DNA of 57,895 nucleotides from Anaerobranca californiensis DSM 14826 (GTDB lineage: Bacteria > Bacillota > Proteinivoracia > Proteinivoracales > Proteinivoracaceae). This document shows positions 53,062 through 57,895 of this stretch, in pieces. The stretch is taken from assembly GCF_900142275.1 (NCBI RefSeq), contig NZ_FRAI01000012.1, forward strand, positions 1 through 57,895, in the 5' to 3' direction. The translations under genes and the position numbers were made by a program. The notes beneath the pieces were generated by a model. That model saw nothing but the letters and a program-made list of their open reading frames with translations. It was not told where the DNA came from and did not search any database. Each line of letters opens with the position of its first letter. The first letter of the stretch is position 1.

Positions 53062-54159
53062 TACCCTATCTACTTTGTCACCAGCTAAAGTATTAGCTAG
53101 TTTGGAGATAATATAAATAATATTGATATTGGTTTTTGATACTATCGTTCTAAATCCTGGGGATTTAACGACATCAAAAACTTTATCAAAATCCTCGTCT
53201 TTAAATTTGTCTACATAACGCCTAAGCATTAGTAATTGCTGATTTCTTCTTAGCCATAAGTGGATTTGCTTGGTAAAATCCCATCCTAAGGCAATACTCC
53301 TAGCTGCTGCTAAGCCACTTTCAATACTCTCAATATTCCCAAAGGCAAAAAGGGGGTCTAAAAATCCACCGGCTAAACCTATGAGGTATAAATTATCAAT
53401 TTGATGGCGTTGGACATGGCCAATGGTATGGGGAGTTTCGTGAAACTCCTCAAACTCAACATCCCACTTAATATCATCTATAAACATATCATACATTTTT
53501 CCCGCGGCATGGCCCGTTATTTCTTGGCAGTTTAGGATTAAAGAACCTTTTCTGTCATTCCAAGGGACAAAATAGGCATAAGCCCTCTGGGCATATTTAG
53601 TATTTAGCCACATAACTACAGTATATGGATCAAAGTATCCTTTAACTGTTGCTCCTCTGACATATCCTACTACATCGGTTTTCCAAACACCTAAAAGTTT
53701 AGGGATTTCCGGAGTGCCAGTGGCAATTACTACATGTTCATATTCTTTAGCTAAATCCCGGAAATTAACAATAGCATTAAAGTGTATAGGACTTTTGATA
53801 AAAGCTTTTAGTTGAGCTAAAATCCCCCTTTCATCAGGACCAGCCATATGAATATAACCTAATTTACCGGTCATTGTAGCAAAATTGTTTGCTGTATAAA
53901 AATTAACCCTCCGTATTTCTTCTATTGCCCTTAATGGAATGTTATACTTCTCCTCTAAATATATCATCGGGTCTCGAACAGGACGGTACATTAAGTTAAT
54001 CCAACCTAAGGCATGATTAAAACCACGGGAACCTAGGAGTTTATTGGTTTCATATATATCTGGATAGATACCGTATTTTTCTAATTCTATGGCACAGGAA
54101 AGTCCCGAAACCCCTGCTCCTAATATGGCTACCTTTTTTTTACTTGTATTTAGCATCAC
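53053..54159 (-). CDS. FAD/NAD(P)-binding oxidoreductase-like protein, copy 2
   Basis: A 368-residue flavoprotein-like protein. It starts with the FAD-binding motif VAILGAGVSGLSCAIELEK, has VVIATGTPE at the second GxG-type site and a late LIGLAGGFLDPLFAFGNIES segment, like geranylgeranyl-reductase-type oxidoreductases. It is clearly a paralog of the next gene: GLGFNHALGW-type and FVPWNDRKGSLILN segments recur. Its start overlaps the upstream gene by 20 bases. Substrate unknown. Confidence 0.8.
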   Translation of the reverse strand: MMLNTSKKKVAILGAGVSGLSCAIELEKYGIYPDIYETNKLLGSRGFNHALGWINLMYRPVRDPMIYLEEKYNIPLRAIEEIRRVNFYTANNFATMTGKLGYIHMAGPDERGILAQLKAFIKSPIHFNAIVNFRDLAKEYEHVVIATGTPEIPKLLGVWKTDVVGYVRGATVKGYFDPYTVVMWLNTKYAQRAYAYFVPWNDRKGSLILNCQEITGHAAGKMYDMFIDDIKWDVEFEEFHETPHTIGHVQRHQIDNLYLIGLAGGFLDPLFAFGNIESIESGLAAARSIALGWDFTKQIHLWLRRNQQLLMLRRYVDKFKDEDFDKVFDVVKSPGFRTIVSKTNINIIYIISKLANTLAGDKVDRVLW

Positions 54160-55282
54160 TAACCACTTCCTTTGTTCCAGGGTAAAGTATCCGCTCTATT
54201 TTTTCAGAAGAAACTACCTTTTTGATTACATTGGGAAGAATAGAAACCATATTAAAAGGGCTATTTATCGCTAAAGTTCTAAACATAGGGGTTTTAATTA
54301 ATTCTAACATTTTATCAAAATCTTCATCTGTAAATTTATCTATGTATCTTCTTAAAATTAAAGCATTGTCGTTTCTATGACGCCAAAAAGCTATATCTTT
54401 ATGATAATCTCCTATCCCGGCAATATGTCTGGCAGCGGCACCACCACTGTCAAGGGATTCCACATTTCCAAAACCAAAAATAGGATCTAAGAGTCCGGCA
54501 GCCCCTCCAGTAATTATTATGTTATCATAAAAATATTTATCTACATGTCCTAAAGCATGGATGGTTTCCCAAATATCACTTATTTCAATATCCCAGTTAA
54601 TATGTGATAAAAAACGTTTCCAACAAATATCTGCCCCATGTACCGTTGTTTCTAGCATATTTAAAATTAAAGAACCTTTTTTTTCATTCCATGGGATAAA
54701 GTAAGCATAGGCATGCTGGGCGAAATCGGTATTGAACCACATATAAACGGTATTTGGTTGAAAGCGACCATATACTGTGGCACCACGTACAAATCCTGCT
54801 ACATCAGTGTTCCATAAACCACAAAGTTCTGTGAGTTCAGAATAACCGTTAGCCATCACCACTACATCATAATCCTGGTTTAGTTGGCGGAAATTGACTA
54901 CTTCTCCAAACTTAATATTACAATTTTTAATATGGGGATATATTTGATAATAGATAGATTGTTTATCTGGCCCAGATAAGTGAATATAACCTAATTTGCC
55001 TTCTAAAATTGCAGAATTATTTTTGGAATAAAACTTGACCCTATGGATTTCATTTAAAGGCTTAAAAGATAAATTGTATTTTTTCTTAAAAAAAACTAGT
55101 GGGTCTTTCAAAGGTCGATACATAACTTTCATCCAACCTAGGGTATGATCAAAACCTTGTCCTCCGATTCTATCTTGAATTTCATAAATATCCGGTGTAT
55201 AACCTAACCTACCTAATTCATAGGCACACATAAGTCCAGCAGCACCAGCACCGATAATAGCAATTCTTTTTTTGTCCTTCAT
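54140..55282 (-). CDS. FAD/NAD(P)-binding oxidoreductase-like protein, copy 1
   Basis: A 380-residue paralog of the following gene, first in the pair. FAD motif is IAIIGAGAAGLMCAYELG; shared landmarks are FDHTLGWMKVMYRP, FIPWNEKKGSLILN and GAAGLLDPIFGFGNVES. GGAGG lies upstream of ATG 55282. The overlap of 20 bases suggests a two-subunit enzyme or an ongoing duplication. It is convergent with the germination operon and next to a tRNA gene. Confidence 0.8.
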   Translation of the reverse strand: MKDKKRIAIIGAGAAGLMCAYELGRLGYTPDIYEIQDRIGGQGFDHTLGWMKVMYRPLKDPLVFFKKKYNLSFKPLNEIHRVKFYSKNNSAILEGKLGYIHLSGPDKQSIYYQIYPHIKNCNIKFGEVVNFRQLNQDYDVVVMANGYSELTELCGLWNTDVAGFVRGATVYGRFQPNTVYMWFNTDFAQHAYAYFIPWNEKKGSLILNMLETTVHGADICWKRFLSHINWDIEISDIWETIHALGHVDKYFYDNIIITGGAAGLLDPIFGFGNVESLDSGGAAARHIAGIGDYHKDIAFWRHRNDNALILRRYIDKFTDEDFDKMLELIKTPMFRTLAINSPFNMVSILPNVIKKVVSSEKIERILYPGTKEVVSDAKYK

Positions 55283-55348
55283 AAAATCAGCCTCCCTATT
55301 TTAGTATTTGATAATATAAAAAATATATGTTTTTTTGTGATTAATTTA

Positions 55349-55376
55349 TTGACAAAGGGGAAAATAATGTTATAAT
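55349..55376 (+). promoter_or_regulatory. Promoter of tRNA-Ala
   Basis: TTGACA (55349-55354) and TATAAT (55371-55376), both consensus, are spaced 16 bases. The tRNA starts 20 bases later. Confidence 0.85.
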
Positions 55377-55396
55377 AAATATTGTCAGTGACTCAC

Positions 55397-55472
<76 letters not shown>

Positions 55473-55502
55473 AATTTAATAACATATTGATACGAAAGAT
55501 AG

Positions 55503-55530
55503 AAGCCTTGAGAAATCAGGGCTTTTTTGT
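55503..55530 (+). terminator. Terminator after tRNA-Ala
   Basis: AAGCCTTGA and TCAGGGCTT pair (one G-U) around GAAA, followed by TTTT. Confidence 0.8.
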
Positions 55531-55941
55531 TTTGTTGTGTAAATAGACTTAGAGGCGAGGGGAATCTGATAGAAAAATTATCGCCCAAAAGAAGGAAAAG
55601 GCTCTTTGCCAAAACTTTAATTACAGTAATGAAGAATTCTATTTCTAAACCTATCAAAGTTTTTAAAGCCGAAGGCATGTAAAAATACAAAGAGTTGCAA
55701 AAATAAAATACAATAAAAAAACTGGAAAAAAGTCATTGCCAACATCCCTAAAATAAACTACCCTTTAGTTGACTAGGCTAAAGGGGGTAGAAAGGAATGT
55801 TAACAATGACTCAAGTTAAGGGTACCAGAAAGATTGACTCTGTTGTTCTAATTTATCATATGCTATTTATGCTTTTTTTTGTTATTGGTTGTTATCCCAA
55901 ATTTTATATATTCATTTTTTACCAAAGATACCCTTGTAAAA
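55531..55941. other. Gene-poor stretch between tRNA-Ala and the P1 peptidase
   Basis: No supported gene. A hairpin (CTACCCTTTAG with CTAAAGGGGGTAG, 55758-55790) lies before AAAGGA and an ATG at 55797 that begins MLTMTQVKGTRKIDSV; the frame then turns into AT-rich non-coding-like sequence, so this may be the 5' stump of a gene lost by deletion. The minus-strand frame across the tRNA is spurious. Confidence 0.45.
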
Positions 55942-57012
55942 TCATAAATTTTTATAATCATACATTATCTTTTCAATATAATCCTTTAATGAAAATCTTA
56001 TATTTCCATCCCTGCCTTCTGTTGTTTCGGCACATATAAGAGAATTTAATATTGCCTCTTCAACTGCCTCAACTGCACCTTTAAAAGCAATATCAATCAT
56101 ATTATCATTCAACATTTTAATAGCTATTTCTCCATCTTCTTCATAGTGCTTAATCCTATTTTGAGTAGTAAAGGCAATTATAATATCACCACTTCCATTT
56201 CCTAAGTAAGACCCAGTCCTAACAATTCCTGCTCCTCCTCTTTTACATAATCTCCTTAATTGTCGTTCGGACATTGGAGCATCAGTTGCAAGTATAACTA
56301 TAATTGAGCCTCTTTCTTTTTCACTTTCATCTCTTTCATCTATTTTTTTAATTGATTTTCCTACTTTCTTTCCATCAAGTAAAAAATCTTCCATAGTACC
56401 AAAATTTGATAAGACAAGAGCACCTATTGTATATTCTTTACTTTTTATATTAAATTTCCTTGAAGCCGAACCTATACCTCCCTTAAGTCCAAAACAACTC
56501 ATACCTGTTCCTGCACCCACAGATCCCTCTACAAAATCTATGCATGCATTATTTATAGCCTCAAAAATATGTTCTTTTTTAATGTGTCTTCCTCTTATGT
56601 CATTTAAAAATCCATCATTACATTCACATATAACAGGATTTACAGTTCCTGTTGTATAACCTATATCTTCATTATTTATAAGCATATATTCAATTAATGC
56701 ATCGGCTGCTATTCCTATATTTAATGTATTTGTTAATATTATAGGTGTCTCAATAGTTCCAAGTTCATTTATTTGAATAATACCTATCGCTTTTCCAAAT
56801 CCATTTAAAACATAGCTTGCTGCCATAACTTTCTCTTTGAATAAATTAGCCTCATGAGGTAAAATTGCTGTAACTCCAGTTTTAATATTTCCATAATTTA
56901 AAGTTACGTGTCCAACCTTAACTCCTTTCACATCACTTATTTTATTCTTTTCTCCAGTTTCAAGTTTTCCAATCTTAATACCATAGTCACTTATTTTTTT
57001 AACCACTGCCAT
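55942..57012 (-). CDS. P1 family peptidase (DmpA/S58, L-aminopeptidase/D-esterase-like)
   Basis: Self-processing N-terminal nucleophile hydrolase, about 356 residues, which releases N-terminal amino acids. Family landmarks are ISDVKGVKVGHVTL at the start, GTVNPVICECNDGFLND, VEGSVGAGTGMSCFGLKGGIGSA and the nucleophile region ATDAPMSERQLRRLCKRGG, in which the Ser follows AP-M. ATG 57012 follows AAGGGAG closely; GTG 57006 has better spacing, and the longer frame to 57060 has no ribosome site. AT-rich codon choice and nearby IS debris suggest acquisition. Confidence 0.87.
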   Translation of the reverse strand: MAVVKKISDYGIKIGKLETGEKNKISDVKGVKVGHVTLNYGNIKTGVTAILPHEANLFKEKVMAASYVLNGFGKAIGIIQINELGTIETPIILTNTLNIGIAADALIEYMLINNEDIGYTTGTVNPVICECNDGFLNDIRGRHIKKEHIFEAINNACIDFVEGSVGAGTGMSCFGLKGGIGSASRKFNIKSKEYTIGALVLSNFGTMEDFLLDGKKVGKSIKKIDERDESEKERGSIIVILATDAPMSERQLRRLCKRGGAGIVRTGSYLGNGSGDIIIAFTTQNRIKHYEEDGEIAIKMLNDNMIDIAFKGAVEAVEEAILNSLICAETTEGRDGNIRFSLKDYIEKIMYDYKNL

Positions 57013-57060
57013 CTCTCCCTTAAATTTGCAATTAACAATATCATAAAAGTTAACAGACAT

Positions 57061-57480
57061 ATGATACGGTTCACCGCCAACAAAACACTTGCAAAAAATC
57101 TTTCTATGCCTCTTTTAATTATCTGAGCATTATCATGCTCTATATATTCCCATTTCTATTAAATCATTAGAGATATTAATATTAAATTCATACGTTTTTA
57201 ACTCTTTTTTACCAAGTTTATACGCTTTTTTAATCCTTGATTTAAATTATTAATTTTTTCACTTGCTCCTATATTAATAGAATGTTCCAATGCTTTTTCT
57301 AAAAAATGTCCTTTGACAAGATATGCTTTTCCTCTCTTCCCCCTTGACAATTATATCTTATCATAATAAAACAACATTGCTCAAATACTTTAGGGGGCTC
57401 GTTAGTTATGACAATCATATGTGGTTTTTACAGGCTATTTAGTTTACTTTATTAGCTAAGTTAAAAAACTTCTAAATTGT
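57061..57480. other. Decayed sequence upstream of the P1 peptidase
   Basis: No intact gene. On the minus strand, two short frames around 57120-57350 (one with KAYLVKGHFLEKALEHSIN, one with KLGKKELKTYEF and a following IEMGIYRA) can be joined by one frameshift, suggesting a small decayed protein of unknown family. The rest is AT-rich. Confidence 0.35.
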
Positions 57481-57527
57481 ATTAATAATACAGTTATTAG
57501 TCAATTTTAACATTAAGTAGCAAGAAG

Positions 57528-57550
57528 TCCCCCGCTTCTTAAGTGGGGGA
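57528..57550. repeat. Hairpin of the left end of an IS605-type element
   Basis: TCCCCCGCTT and AAGTGGGGGA form a ten-base-pair stem (one G-U) with a CTT loop. C/G-rich hairpins of this type mark the ends of IS200/IS605-family elements and are recognised by the transposase. It lies 150 bases before tnpB, so it probably sits close to the left end. The element's right end is outside the window. Confidence 0.65.
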
Positions 57551-57557
57551 TGAATTG

Positions 57558-57611
57558 CTAAAGTTTTTTATCAATTGCTGAACCTATGCGAATTCTATTT
57601 TTTAGCGACAT
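57558..57611 (-). pseudogene. Truncated ribbon-helix-helix protein, divergent from tnpB
   Basis: Seventeen residues, MSLKNRIRIGSAIDKKL, behind AGGAGGTG. This is the beginning of the small ribbon-helix-helix proteins that are often encoded divergently from tnpB in clostridial IS605-type elements (my recollection). Intact ones run to about 50 residues; here the frame stops right next to the end hairpin, so the rest has been deleted or mutated. Confidence 0.5.
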
Positions 57612-57703
57612 AATAACACCTCCTAATAGTATTATATTATAAAAAAAAAGGTGATTGCAAGTAGCATTACTTTATGTTATATTATAAATAAGGAGGTGTA
57701 ACT

Positions 57704-57895
57704 TTGCTAAAAACTTATAAATACAGGATATACCCAACAAAAGGACAAGAAGAATATTTTGCTAAAGTGTTTGGTTGTGTAAGATTTATATATAACAAAA
57801 TGCTACATGACAAAATAGAACATTATAAACAAACAGGAAAAATGCTAAACAATACACCTGCACAATATAAAAAAGAATGTTCTTTTCTAAAAGAA
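57704..57895 (+). CDS. TnpB (IS605 OrfB) RNA-guided endonuclease, N-terminal part
   Basis: The first 64 residues of a TnpB protein, cut by the window edge. It starts LLKTYKYRIYPTKGQEEYF, then GCVRFIYNKML, the family N-terminus. TTG 57704 follows AGGAGGTG. TnpB proteins cleave DNA guided by an omega RNA from the element end. Catalytic residues lie beyond the window, so activity cannot be judged. A tnpA gene is not seen upstream. Confidence 0.88.
   Translation, partial: MLKTYKYRIYPTKGQEEYFAKVFGCVRFIYNKMLHDKIEHYKQTGKMLNNTPAQYKKECSFLKE

Overview
The window looks like a chromosome segment of an AT-rich, anaerobic, endospore-forming Firmicute (class Clostridia). The signs are a three-gene GerA-type germination operon, a rubrerythrin and a rubredoxin, a glycyl-radical enzyme with its activase, AGGAGG-type ribosome sites with many TTG/GTG starts, and TTGACA/TATAAT promoters. 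The overall style recalls Anaerobranca-like organisms, but that is an impression and not a search result.

Layout. 1-3590: tail of an unknown gene, a DUF2797 protein, a clear 6S RNA, an M20 amidohydrolase and an MscS channel. 3589-6971 (minus): a visibly AT-richer island that reads as a circular-bacteriocin cluster of the circularin A type (small hydrophobic protein, precursor, large membrane protein, SpoIIM/DUF95 protein, ABC ATPase); the precursor is broken by a short internal loss. 7152-10760: a thiamine locus with two consecutive TPP riboswitches, an intact thiC, and relics of thiS, thiF, thiG and two thiE-like genes, flanked by two nearly identical remnants of an ISNCY-type insertion sequence. 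10778-14652: Fur-type iron(III) ABC importer. 15287-17271: ptsHI behind a perfect inverted repeat. 17313-19246 (minus): a putative DNA-repair radical SAM pair. 19430-21212: ArsR regulator, redox-active thioredoxin-like protein and ArsP-like permease. 21308-22906: secreted alpha-amylase lipoprotein. 23027-26134: pantothenate operon behind a structured leader. 26274-29849: rubredoxin, two diverged Mur-ligase-superfamily enzymes, rubrerythrin. 29944-33720: heterodimeric ABC exporter, second half frameshifted. 35053-37962: YjjI/YjjW glycyl-radical system and xanthine phosphoribosyltransferase. 38111-43623: aldo/keto reductase, YlbF protein, MATE transporter, phosphoesterase, D-Ala-D-Ala-ligase-like enzyme. 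43623-48369: a DUF4080 radical SAM protein, an ACT-PAS-AAA+ activator and methionine gamma-lyase with a strong sigma-54 promoter. 49211-53061: ger operon. 53053-55282 (minus): tandem FAD proteins. Then tRNA-Ala(GGC), a P1 peptidase and the left end of an IS605-type element with tnpB running off the window.

Theme. Several loci share the same damage: short or long internal deletions that fuse gene ends (bacteriocin precursor, thiF/thiG, thiE-like, GNAT protein, both IS remnants), plus two one-base homopolymer frameshifts. The most notable intact signals are the circular-bacteriocin machinery, tandem TPP riboswitches, the diverged Mur-ligase pair and the sigma-54 control of methionine gamma-lyase.
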